Source of the DNA: Archegozetes longisetosus
Lineage: Eukaryota > Arthropoda > Arachnida > Sarcoptiformes > Trhypochthoniidae
Assembly: GCA_018873245.2 (NCBI GenBank)
Contig: JAEMBT020000006.1
Span: forward strand, 12,408,387 to 12,472,386
Direction of reading: 5' to 3'
DNA: 64,000 nt
This document shows, in pieces, positions 47,901 through 58,896 of the stretch (its first letter is position 1; each line of letters opens with the position of its first letter). The translations under genes and the position numbers were made by a program. The notes under the pieces are model-generated. The model searched no databases, was not told the DNA's origin, and saw nothing but the letters and a program-made list of their open reading frames with translations.

Positions 47901-50586
47901 AGACCTGAACGAAGAGCAATCTAATGTCTTATTGATTTTGAATTTAAACATAAATTTTAATATCAATATTTATTATACCTGAGTATATGCGTTATTCAGC
48001 CGATTTGGATAGAGCACTGAAATACCAATTCTCAAAAGCATATCATTTCCAATATACGCTTCTTTATAATTATCCTAAAATTAGAAACCAAACTGATAAA
48101 TAATATGCCTAGGTATTATATGAAAATCTACACCTTTACGAAGTAATGAGTAAAAACAACAGTTCTCTGGACCATATCTTTATTCATATATCCGACCAAC
48201 ATTTTGTCGATCCTTTTCTCGTAGACCAATACAGGAATACCGCGTTCAACGAACTAAAAAACGAAAGTTGTATTCAAAGCTTTTGAAAATTTAATCATCT
48301 TATGTAAGCTATTTTCATAATGTGATCAGGCACGTGTTACAATATTTGTATGAAAGGCAGCACTTTTATAGCCGATACGACAACTTATGGCAAACATTTG
48401 AATCTCTATGACTTACTTCTCCCATATATAGAAACCCATCGCTTCGTATTAGTTCTGGGGTATTGACTGGTATCTTATACCCGCTTTTGAAATTAATTGA
48501 AACGAGAAAATCATTAGCCTTTTTCTGTTTAATGATACAATTGCCATAAATATCATCTATAATGTAGACAATACCAGCGTTCATATCCCAAACGGTACGA
48601 GTCGGTAGAGTTAAAGTTAAATTTCCTGAAAATTCAAACACAATTAGGAAAAACATTGTTCAAGCACAATCGACAGAACCTTTGAGTGTCCCGTCATCAG
48701 CAGTGATTGTATTATCTGACGTATCAATGGTAACATCGTCATAATAAAACCCTCCAGTTTCATATTGATTGTACTGTTGATCGTAATACTGATTTTTAGT
48801 TAAAGATCCGCTATTATTAAATCCATCGTAACGCCAGGCCATGAGTTTTGCGGTGTCATCGTAAGTGAGTCTTCCATTATCCACTAGATTTGATGGGTTG
48901 ACATCATTGCCAGTACGGATCCAACTTGGTTGCATTACTACTTCTAGTCTCATATCATAACTAAAATCAGTATCGAGTTGTGGCGGCAGCGGAGCGTCAG
49001 CAATGGCTGACAGGTTTCGACCACATCCTAGACCTAATGGTATCTAATCAATAATTAAAAATCTAAATAGCTTCGTAATACAGGATTTTGTGAGCACTCG
49101 ATTTATTGTCCATCTCAAATAACTATATATTTTTTATATCACTCAAAATACCATAAATGCCGTAGCCAGCTTTTTTGGTCTGGAGAGCTAAAAGTATCAG
49201 ATTTGTTGAGGAAAATTCTGTCACACTCAAATATCTATTAATTTGTTATGAAACCTTTGATTAACGTTTAACAATAAGCAATAGATTGATGCGTCAAATA
49301 AATACAACGTTTTATTCAGTACAGTTCCACACATAAGTTTTGTAAATCTGGAAAAGACTATGGACCCCTAGCCTCGCTGGCTACAGCTGTGGTCGTTCAT
49401 CCTGGTTCATATTTTGACACAGACCTGAATATTGTTCAATTCGCTAGTTGTGTTTGTATATGGCACAAAATTCGCCACTTCGTATCTTTTTTGTGTAACT
49501 CCGTTTTTGTTAACTGTGACCCAAACAGGAATCGCCATATTTTGATAGCCATAAGGATTTGGAGACGAAGGATCTAATTTTCAAACCAGGCTTTGAGATT
49601 AGTAATTATTGAAAAATTGTAATTTTCACAGAATATACCTGTGAAAACCCAACCCATCACTTCATTCATAATGTTAAAGTTCCACAAGTTTCCGTTGAAA
49701 TATCTAAAATCCTTCGCGTCTTTTATATTTTCCATAAATCTCTAATTTAACAAAATTGAATCATGTGACTTATTCGAACTTTGATTTTGGCAAATATTTT
49801 TTCATATCTCAGCATCAAATTATTTATTTACCTCAAACTTATTAAAGTCTTGAAGGAATTAATCAATAGAAAAGTAGTTTATACGAAAAGTAATCATAAC
49901 AGTCATAATAAATTATTAAGATACTAAGACTCGAAGTCAAACTTACGACAACTGCACCCCCTTCTGAATTTTCGGTCTGTGAAACTAATTTGATGAGTCT
50001 CAACAAAGCAGATGGTCCGAGAATTTGTTGATCGAGTGGATAATAGATTTGCCAAAAGTCATCGAGAAATTTTTTGAGAAAATCAGGCTTTTCATATATA
50101 TTACCCAGAGTACACGTTCCCTGATTTAAGTGAAACGTTTCTTTTGTCTGCTCAAAATAAATGAACGTTCCATTCACTCCATTAGCTCTTTTGATATCAA
50201 GTTTTCCTCTTTTGTTCTGGATATCATAATATTCCGTCACCGAATAAGAAGTTCCCTGTAAGTCAAATAATTAAAGTATTGAACGATAAGCTGAATTTGA
50301 TATTTGCTTCAAACTATTCCTATGATTTATTTGAAATTACATACGATTTTGGCCCCTGTCGTGGAGTTAATGCCTGTAATATCATTGATTTCCCAAACTA
50401 TTTTATAGCCATAAGTTTTGATTCCACTACTCTTCAAAATATTAAATATATCCGGAATTTCTGGATCACCTTTATGTCAAAGCTTCGTAAATAACATTTT
50501 ATTATTGATGAATAAATACATTTCTTACATAATGTTTTGGTTGAAAAAAGTGCGAAGGCTATCAACCAATTCAGGGTTGTAAACAT
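44951..50586 (-). CDS. PAN/Apple-domain type I membrane protein, tandem copy 2
   Basis: This is the paralogue of the neighbouring gene, with the same exon order, from the ATG at 50586 to the TAA at 44951. It has a signal peptide MFTTLNWLIAFALFSTKTLC, then CDPEIPDIFNILKSSG, GTSYSVTEYYDIQNKRGKLD, MAIPVWVTVNKNGVTQ, YDMRLEVVMQPSWIRTG, VWDMNAGIVYIIDD and KSGYKIPVNTPELI. The four PAN/Apple modules include CLDSIDFTCNYFSIC, LNCQQKCDDFNNNTCHSFSYC, ECALACSTEKSFKCRSFDKC and EQCAHRCVESESKLKCVGF. The TM helix is VGILMLLLGAFIGIVGVIAY and the tail QKRKARNSV. Many N-glycosylation sequons (NNTC, NSTY-type) suit an extracellular domain. The strongest identity with copy 1 is around the second PAN module and the TM region. 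Introns are longer than in copy 1, for example 46200-46470 and 49045-49410. Function unknown; a surface receptor or adhesion role is a guess. Confidence 0.72.
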
Positions 50587-51146
50587 TTCAAAATTGGTAA
50601 AAAGCAGACCGAGTAATCAAACCATTCAAATAGACCTTAATAAAACTGAAACACTTTCTGACACCCACTTTGATTTACAGTATAAACTTTTCTATGGCTT
50701 AGAAACTGATTGATTTTAATTTATAAAACTTATCTTTTCAAATACAAACAAGTCATAATTCGATTGTGTAATCAAACAATAGTTATCTACTTTATCCGCT
50801 CTGCAGATATAGATTTGGGTAAACAGAAGCCTTGAATAAAACATTCAAAAACAAATATATCTAATATTGCACAACATTTTATGCAAAATTTGAAATACCA
50901 AATTTTAATTATATTCAAATGAGCCAAACTTTAGGCTTAAAATCAATGTGAATCAATGAAATCAATGTAGTATAAATGTGAATAATCTAAATTTGATAAA
51001 ATGTAATAAATACCATATAAATCTAATAACTATGATAACTGTAAATAACAGTTCTAAAAAATCTGACTCGAAATCATTAAAAGATAAAAAATATCTGTTT
51101 ATCAATAAGAAGAATAAATAACTTTTCAATCTGTAGCTAATGATTA
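50587..51146. other. Upstream of PAN copy 2
   Basis: AT-rich DNA without a recognisable gene. It should hold the promoter of PAN copy 2. Confidence 0.35.
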
Positions 51147-51545
51147 TTAGAGATTCTTCTGTTTAGCCAATAATGTATTGACGGCTACTTCCAATTCAGT
51201 GATAGCGTTATTGATATCGTGTTTGGTCGTATCTCTACCAGTACTCAGACGTATAGTTGTTTGAGTCAAATAAAAGTTGACTCCGGACCAAATGAACACT
51301 CGTGAAGGCATTCCATCTCATTTGGATAATTTATATTTCAACTCATCAAATGACATAATATTTTGTTCTGACCTTAGAATCAGTTGAATTACAGGTAGTG
51401 TCGAGGGATACGAACTTTGATGTCAGTAACAGCAAATTAGCACGTCATGAATGAAGGTAACACTTGAGGCATTCGATAAATGACCTAAAGAACCACCTAA
51501 ACAATTGATTGCAATCAAATCTCTAAATCTGTTCTTCAATTGAAA
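51147..51545 (-). pseudogene. Selenocysteine-lyase-like (class V aminotransferase) 3' remnant
   Basis: The last exon reads GVNFYLTQTTIRLSTGRDTT then KHDINNAITELEVAV to a stop at 51147, matching the C-terminal IRLSVGR.TT..D block of selenocysteine lyase/cysteine desulfurase enzymes. Upstream, after an AG acceptor at 51546, QLKNRFRDLIAINCLGGSLG and HLSNASSVTFIHD resemble the family's RLPNT..V block. Between the two, the frame breaks at least once, the active-site Cys segment is not intact, and the PLP-binding Lys half of the enzyme is missing from the next 1.7 kb. That fits a decayed or truncated gene. An active gene with distant 5' exons plus assembly errors is possible. Confidence 0.5.
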
Positions 51546-52628
51546 CTGAAAATAATACTAAAGTTTTTTGAAGTGTCCATTATTATAACGGGCTATAAAA
51601 TAAATTTGACCGCACATTTAGTACAAAATTAGAAATTTATTTACCTGTAAATAAGAAAAATATATAATGCAATATGAAGTATCGAACTAATACTTCATTT
51701 AGCTTTAATCAATTGTTTCAACAACTCTTATAGCCAGAAGTTCTAAGCAGATTCTTAAGATTAGACATCAACTTCTATACAAAATTTAGATCAATTTTTT
51801 AAATGCAATAATTTGTTCGAATTGTCAATTGTCTTGTGCTCTCCAACCTCTACCATAAACAAGCAAACTTAGATAACTGAACAGGTTTTCAATAGAGCTA
51901 TTTTGAGAGACATTTGGTGGGTTTTGAAAAGTTTACTTTACCAAATCTAAATTACCAAATCTAATACCATTTTTCCGTAATGGGTCTGGCTAAAATATGT
52001 AATTGTTATTGGAATCATATTTTCGAACAAAAGTAAATAATACATATTATTACGCGTGTAGTTCTGTGTGATACAAGATAATGCGTGAGTCGTAATAGTT
52101 TAATAAGTGTTAGCAAAGCAGTTAGTCCAAAATATATGATCATTTTCCCTAATCGTCCACCAAGCCAAATATGGGTATCAAATTAAAGCTTACGAAGAGT
52201 AGAATCGAAAGCAAAAAGAATTTTGCAAAAATATCAAGGCTTAGAGGAGTATGGACTTTTAGAGATAAACGTTTAAAAAATTAAAATATTAACGTTTTAA
52301 CAATATTCTTATAAAAAAAATTAAGTAACCTTATCGATAAACAATATAAAGTACTTTGATCACCTTTGAAAAACTGAATTTAAATGTATTTAATATTTTA
52401 TTTATTCTGCCCTTTATAACATTTAGATTTGTCCAAATGCTATTTTAGATGAGTCCTTTATCTTACCCCACATTTCTCACAGTTTATTAATTAATTAATA
52501 ATTGAAGATAATGTTAAATGGATGTATAATTAGGCTTTTTATTTATATATATACGGCTAATTAAAATCCCCTTTAATTATTTAATAATATTGATTCAAAG
52601 CCAGGTCAGATTTCTATTTGTTGCCCGT
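51546..52628. other. Gene-free stretch
   Basis: AT-rich sequence; no coding exon of the lyase-like gene or any other gene was recognised. Confidence 0.35.
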
Positions 52629-52896
52629 TAAAACACATAAATTAAATTTCAAAACTAGTTGACTATTTCAGAAAATTTAGATAATTTAGGGAATCCAATA
52701 CTAGAGTAATCAATGCAAATTTAAATAATTATCTAAACTTATGATTTGATTATCGTTTTACTAATATCAAACATATTAAATCATTAGTTTAGATAATCAT
52801 TTAAATTTTTATTGATTGCTTTTATACTGAATTCCATAAATTATCTAAATTTCCTGAAATAGTTAACTTTTTTTGAAATTTAATATTTGGGTTTTA
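52629..52896. mobile_element. 268-bp foldback-type MITE
   Basis: Left arm (52629 to about 52755) and right arm (about 52770-52896) are inverted copies over nearly their whole length, sharing TAAATTTCAAAA, ACTATTTCAG.AAATTTAG and TTTAAAT.ATTATCTAAACT. Only a short AT-rich loop separates them, so the element can fold into one long hairpin. Both ends begin TAAAAC. It has no coding capacity. Superfamily unknown; a TA target site is possible. Confidence 0.75.
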
Positions 52897-53077
52897 GTCT
52901 ATGACTGTATATCTAAATACTGATAACAAGAATTTCTTAAGATCTGAACTAAGAGAATAATATAAGTCAATAAAACTTAAATCTATAACAAGAAATAATT
53001 AAATAATGACAAATAAATGGTCAAATTAATTATAGTTCATTTGAAATCTTTATTTTGTGAAGGATAACAGCATTAAT

Positions 53078-53083
53078 TTTATT
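53078..53083 (-). promoter_or_regulatory. Candidate P450 poly(A) signal AATAAA
   Basis: The minus strand reads AATAAA at 53083-53078, about 160 bases past the P450 stop codon. If used, it puts the palindrome at 53124-53159 inside the 3' UTR. Confidence 0.4.
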
Positions 53084-53123
53084 GAATGAACCAAATATTA
53101 ATCAGAGCAAAATTATAGATCAA

Positions 53124-53159
53124 GTTTTCCATCAATCAATTAATTGACTGATGGAAAAC
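53124..53159. repeat. 36-bp palindrome in the P450 3' region
   Basis: GTTTTCCATCA, a TCAATTAATTGA core and TGATGGAAAAC form an inverted repeat with one mismatched pair, about 85-120 bases downstream of the P450 stop codon. Transcribed RNA would fold into a stable hairpin. Confidence 0.7.
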
Positions 53160-53241
53160 ATGTGAAGTCAACTCAAAGCAAATATATGACAGAACTTTTC
53201 AACAACCAATTAAAATGTTGAATTCGTTTGGTGATCTTGTC

Positions 53242-55015
53242 TTATGATCTCTTTTTTACTTTCAAAATCAGACGTTTAGGCATTGCCATAATTTGTCCGG
53301 AATAGTATTCGATAGGCTATTCAAACAAGTAAATAAGTTTTTCAAAATTATTATCAATTTCCAAATTTTGGTACATCATCATTGAAAACAAACCTCAGTT
53401 TCACTGCATTTAATGAATTCATATTTCTTGTATAGTTTTGTCAAACAATACTTCATTTCTAATAAGGCAAATCTCATTCCAATACAATTTCGCGGTCCGT
53501 CAGCAAATGGAATGTAAGTTCCCGGTTTTATCTTATGCTTGCTTTCAGGAAAAAATCTTTCGGGTATAAATTCATCTGCATTTTCAAAATTATCTGGATC
53601 TCTGTGTACGGCTTTTAAGGGAATTGAGACCAAAGTACCTTTTGGTACAAAAATATCACCCAATTTACAATCGGAAACAGATTTACGTTCTATTCTGACA
53701 ACCGAAGGCTCCAATCTGAGAGATTCCTTGATACAGGCGTCTAAATATGATAATTGACTAACATTATCAAAATCCGGTTCTACTCCATTGAGTCTTTCAT
53801 CGATTTCTTTTATTAGTTTTTCTTGATTTGGAGGATTTCTAACTAAATTATACACAAAATTTATGAGTCCACTCGCAGTGGTATCGAATCCTACGACCAA
53901 AATCATGATACAATTGTCAATGACTTCTTTATCATCGAGTCCTTTGAAAAACCAAATTTCATTTGTTTTAATGGTTTAATATTCGATTAATTTATCACAA
54001 AACTCATATCAAAATACTAACTGATTTTAGAATATTCTGAATCATCGTTGGTAGAATCGAGTAAAATTTGCAGCAAATCATTTCTTTTGATATTATTTTG
54101 TTTTCTTTCGTCAATCATTTTCTGAACAATTTTTATCATAAAATCCGTAGCCGCTTTATCGAGAGGTCGCAAATCGAAGATTCTTGAAAGTGTTGGAGAG
54201 AAAAGTGCTATTAATTGTTCAATTGAAACATCTTTCATGTAAAATTTTCTCGAGTTGATCACTAAAGGATTTGTTGAGTCATTTGCAGAATCGACTTCTG
54301 TTGCGAAGAAGGCTCTCAAAACAGTGTCCAAAACAAACGATTCAAAATAAGATCTGACATCAAAAGGCTCTCCACTTATAGCAAACTTTTCAATGTTATT
54401 TAAAAATAGTTGTATTGAATCCTCAAATAAGTTTTTGATTCTCTTAAGATTAGTCAAATAAAATGCTGGAGCTATTAGACGTTTCGAAGGTTTCCACAAA
54501 TCATATTCCAAGAAAAAAAGGTTTCTTCCAAATGGGCGATCAGGTAAAGCATAAAGCTTTGGAATTAATAAGAAAAGTTTTAAATAGAAACACATGAAAC
54601 TTAAAAATTGATCTTTTAGTATTACTCTATGATTGAAAAATATTTTGAAGTCCTCGACAAGTAATTGATTTATTAACTTGGGTTCGGCCACCAATAAAGT
54701 CGGTGATAAAAGTTCATAAGTACTATGAATTGAATTATTTATATAAAAAATAATTGAATTCTCTGTAAATTCTTTCATGAAATCATTAGACACTCACCCG
54801 ACAATTTTTCCATATGTTTTGATACAGTTCCAATCGTTCAACTGTAAGGAATTACCGAAAGATTTAAAAGTATGAAAAACATCGTTTGGTATCCCTTGAC
54901 GTTTCCAGAATGTTAGTTTACGATATAAGTAAGTAACAAAAAATGTTAAAAAAAATAGTAACACTGAAAATTCTGACTCAATTATTGATGAAATATAGTT
55001 ATGAAGTGAATCCAT
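53242..55015 (-). CDS. Cytochrome P450, complete, 513 aa (CYP3-clan-like)
   Basis: Four exons give an intact 1,542-nt frame: 55015-54798, 54722-54022, 53941-53394 and 53316-53242. The N-terminal hydrophobic anchor (VLLFFLTFFVTYLY) precedes WKRQGIP, the basic, proline-containing hinge of microsomal clan-3 P450s. Motifs are I-helix GFDTTAS, K-helix KESLR (ExxR), PERFFPES, and the haem loop PFADGPRNCIGMRF with the axial Cys. The C-helix WxxxR reads WKPSKR, with Lys at the usual Arg position. Length is normal for the family. Such enzymes are endoplasmic-reticulum mono-oxygenases of xenobiotics or endogenous lipids, driven by NADPH-P450 reductase; the substrate cannot be inferred. Introns are 74-80 bp. 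It stands alone rather than in a P450 cluster in this window. Confidence 0.94.
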
Positions 55016-56113
55016 TTTAGTCTTTAATAAGAATCAATTATGAAAGCTTTCACTTTTCAAATGAAACCTAATTTTGAGTATTTGTCGATGTTAGTTTGAT
55101 TAAAATAACTTTCGAGGTCACTCATAAAAAACTACTATTTAGAAACATAGCAACATGTACATTAAGTCTTTAATTCATGATTTGATAATTAAACATACGA
55201 CCATCAACATATGAACGAGTTTTTCAAGTAGTTAGCTTCAAAAATAAAAATTGATACTCGTATTTTACCAAAAACTTAACTGCGTTATAAGAAAAGCTTA
55301 TTAGTAATAGGTTATACTAAACGGGGGAAAATAAATTTTTACTTGCTTGTTTTTTTACTTAAAAAGTGCGTTTTGAACTCGTGCTTGACAAAGTTTAAAT
55401 AAATTATTTTCAAATATATATGATGGTAATTCATTTCGCGATAGGATAACTCAGTATTCCTCTCATGCTCAGTCAGTCAATATGATACCACACAGTTAAA
55501 TAATACTCCTATTATTCTGAGATCTGAAAAATCTTTTAAATGAATGAATGAAAACCGTAAAAAGAATATCCTTATGCAGTTTATGAGATTATATTAATTT
55601 GGTGTGACTCCGCGGAACATGCTTCATAACTTGCTATCAATAATTATTCTATGTTTATAAGGCTTTAACGAATAGTCAAACTTTCGTTGAAAAACCTTGA
55701 ATTTTGTGTTAATTCTAATCCGTCTGTACTGCATGTTTGTTGACGTAAAACAAAAATTGTTCAGTTAATTAATTAGATCGAAGGATATCTGTGAGTTTGT
55801 CTTTTGCATTATTCATTAATAAAAGAATAAATTATATTCAATTAATTATTCAATGATTAACATTAAACATTCAAAATTAACATATCAGATGATTTCTGAG
55901 AGGTTCTGTGACACTCACTGGACTGAGAACAGGTTTCAGATGTGTCGCGTAGTAGTTGAAGAATAGAATCAGAACTGGACCGTAAAACTATTTCGATTTA
56001 TTGAAAGAGAAAAATGTTTCTTAGAAATGATACTTAGGCACAATTGAGAGGCAAACATAATGTAATGGAAACATTTTATAGATCAAAAATCTTTTGTATT
56101 GCTGCCGAACTAT
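55016..56113. other. P450 upstream region
   Basis: AT-rich DNA with no gene; presumably contains the P450 promoter. Confidence 0.35.
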
Positions 56114-56115
56114 TA

Positions 56116-56746
56116 CAAGGGTTGGTCCAAAATTATTTGCACTAACTTTTTCGAATTAATTTAACTTCGCTTTCAATAGAGATAAAATTAATCTGAAAGC
56201 AAATAAATGAAAAGGCATTATTAGGCTTTAAATCCCAAAAAAGATTATCAAAATATCTTAAAGGATTAAAAAGTTAGAGTGATTTTTCTGAATGTCGAAT
56301 AAGTTTAGTTTAGCACAAAGTGCAGAAAATGAATGTTAGGCAAGACTTAAACTTGAAGTTACAGCAACGCGTCTTTTATGAATTTAAGAGAAACCGCCAA
56401 CTTTTTAGCCACCAATTCAATTGAAGAACTCCCACACGCTCCATATTCACCAGATTTAGCTCCAAGTGATTACAGACTTTTTCCAAAACTCAAAAATCAT
56501 TTAGTGGGCAAAAGTTTTCAAACAGATTCTGAATTGAAAGGTAGAGTCAATAGATTTCTAAACAGCTTAACACTTAATGATTGGTCAGCGATTTTTCAAG
56601 AATTGGTGAGAAGATGAGAGCAATGCTTTAATGAAGAGGGAATATATTTCGAATAAATTGATGTTAATTTCCATATTTTAAATCATATTTTTGTAGTTTA
56701 TCGATAAAAATAAAAGTTAGTGCAAATAATTTTGGACCAACCCTTG
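56116..56746 (+). mobile_element. Deleted mariner transposon with perfect 35-bp ends
   Basis: Identical inverted ends (starting CAAGGGTTGGTCCAAAATTA) occupy 56116-56150 and 56712-56746, flanked by TA at 56114-56115 and 56747-56748, as expected for Tc1/mariner insertion. The plus strand at 56415-56617 encodes ELPHAPYSPDLAPSDYRLFP and a short C-terminal tail ending LVRR, the conserved last part of mariner transposase around the third catalytic Asp. The N-terminal DNA-binding part and the first two catalytic Asp residues are absent. At 631 bp against about 1.3 kb for intact elements, this is an internal-deletion derivative. Perfect ends point to a recent insertion. Confidence 0.93.
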
Positions 56747-56805
56747 TACTTATTACTTTTGTTTTATTGTAACTGCTGTCCAGAATGAAACTAAACAAAT
56801 CTTGA

Positions 56806-56980
56806 GCACAATTTTTCTTAAATATTATGCACCGATAAGATACAAGTTATGAATAAAGTTTGAAAAAAAAAATAAAAAGTTTATCATAATCACAATGTTT
56901 GAGATAAAATAAGTCTAGTATTAAAAATGGTGTTCTCAATAAAGGAAAGAGTTTTTATTTATAAAATTTATTTAACTAAT
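56806..56980. repeat. Dispersed direct repeat, copy 1
   Basis: Shares with 58281-58435 a CAATTTTTCTTAAATATTA block, then TTATGAATAAAGTTTGAAA, a TATTAAAAATGGTGTT block and a TTTTTA.TTATAAA.T end, in the same order and orientation. Identity is about 75% by eye with small indels. Confidence 0.6.
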
Positions 56981-58280
56981 TCTTGTAATTGGGTTAGAGA
57001 AGAATTGCCTGGTAAATTTAATATAAGAGGATGAACGAATGTGACAACTATTGACACATCTTGAGCATACGTCACAGACAACTTGATCCCCATTTCTAAG
57101 TCGCAACTTATATCTTAAGGCAAAATGGTTCGCGAAGTATCAGTTTAAATATCATTGATTTAAAAGAACAACTTTTGTTATTTTAAGAATTAATTAGTTT
57201 TTTAATTTTGATTTCTAACATTGAAGTTTCGACATTTGTATAATGATTATTTTGAATTTTAACTAAAATACAACTTGAAAAATTAGAATTTTCGAGTTTT
57301 ATGAAAACAGTTCAAAACTTCGAAACTTGACGCTATATTGGATGGAAGTTAATTATAAAATCAGTTAAGCTTTAACTAATCTCAATCATATTCTATATTC
57401 AGACCTTAATGCAAAAGAGAAATTATCTCTATATATTAGTATTTCAATAATTCGATCCAATTTACATTTGTTTAAAGTAAACTTATATTAATGTTCTCTA
57501 TTAATCACAGGCACTTCATAATCGGTTATACTATTTAACTATTAATCAATATTTACATGATCTATACTCATTTCAAGCTTTTTATTTCAGCTTAAAACTG
57601 AAGAGAATTTCCCTCAAGCATTAATACCCTCATATGACTTATTTATAAAATTTTCATGAGTGAAAACCTTGAATTTTATTATTTCAACACATTCTGACAT
57701 TTGACTGAATCTGGTTGAAACAGGAATCACATTGAAGATGTTTTCAACTACTACATTTAGGGTTAACGAAAATCGAAAATTTTTAAAAATTTTCTAAATA
57801 TTTTGATGGTGTTTATAATTCTTTTGAGCTCTGAAAACTTTTATAGCGCGTTATTTCTAGAAAAAAATCAAAATATTTACTTCTGACTATTTTCTTGTCG
57901 AAAAGTATAGAAATCTTTTATTATCGGAATTACGAGCAGAAAATACTTCAAAAATAGTCTTTCGGAAAGAACTTAAGGCACTCAATTTACATAATAATTT
58001 ATTAGGTAACTTTTTATTCGATCTGATAAGTTTTTACTCAAATTTAATTAATCTTTTTAAAAAATGATGCGAGTTAAATGTCGTAAAACGATATAAACAC
58101 CACTTTGACACCCATTTTAACACATTTTTTTATAATAACCCTAGACATATAAAGCCAAGAATTGCTCTTCTTTAAAGTTATGGAAATTTATTTTTGTCTG
58201 ACGAAGCTTTCATTAAAAACTTAAAATCTTCAGTGTATTATACAGTATGTCTTTTTATCTTCTAAACTCAAATATTGAAT

Positions 58281-58435
58281 GCAATTTTTCTTAAATATTA
58301 CGCCACTTATGAATAAAGTTTGAAATAAATCGAAGATTGTTCCGCAATCATTATTTTTTGTCTAAGAACACGTTAAGTATCAAAAATAGTGTTTACTATA
58401 AAGAGTGTTTTTACTTATAAAGTGTATTTATTGCT
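58281..58435. repeat. Dispersed direct repeat, copy 2
   Basis: Partner of 56806-56980, 1.3 kb further on in the same orientation. It lies just outside the MULE remnant and may be part of a larger decayed element. Confidence 0.6.
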
Positions 58436-58699
58436 TTGATCAAGAAAATAACTTCTGAAACTGTTAAGAGTTTTAGACGATATGATTAAAAAGAGTTAAA
58501 CTATGTTTAGAAAATAATGGACAACACTTTCACCATATTTTACAAAGTATTGAATTTACTATATTTAAACACTAATTCTATTACATCAAATTTGATTATT
58601 ATTAGGGTAGCTGAACAGTAATCGCGCACTCATATCTTCTTATTGAAAACAGATATAAAAATGATATTTTGGTATTATACAATGTAGTTGCCTTCAACG

Positions 58700-58830
58700 T
58701 AGCACACTAAAGAGTCAAAACCCTTTTGCCAAAAAGTTTTATGTCAAAACTTTTGAGTCTAAATCTTAAGTCAAGAGATGTTTTAGTATAAAACTTTTAA
58801 TGTCAAATGACTTTTCAGTCAAAAATACAG
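58700..58830. repeat. Degenerate tandem repeat near the MULE remnant
   Basis: Units like GTCAAAACTTTTGAGTC recur with a 14-20 bp spacing through 58711-58826. The array lies about 70 bp past the 3' end of the transposase remnant. Such arrays form the terminal regions of some MULE elements, so it may mark this element's end. Confidence 0.55.
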
Positions 58831-58896
58831 TAAAAAAATTTTTAAATGAAGATAAAATACTATTTTAATGAATTTCCAACTGAGTAAAAAATCTAA

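Larger units (their letters stand above)
56749..58690. other. Gene-free stretch with repeats
   Basis: Contains a direct repeat pair (56806-56980 and 58281-58435) and a possible small element with GGTTA/TAACC ends (57761-58140). No host gene recognised. Confidence 0.4.

Noticed and set aside
53539-53757. Plus-strand frame inside the P450 gene
   Set aside because: Antisense to the conserved haem-binding and K-helix region.
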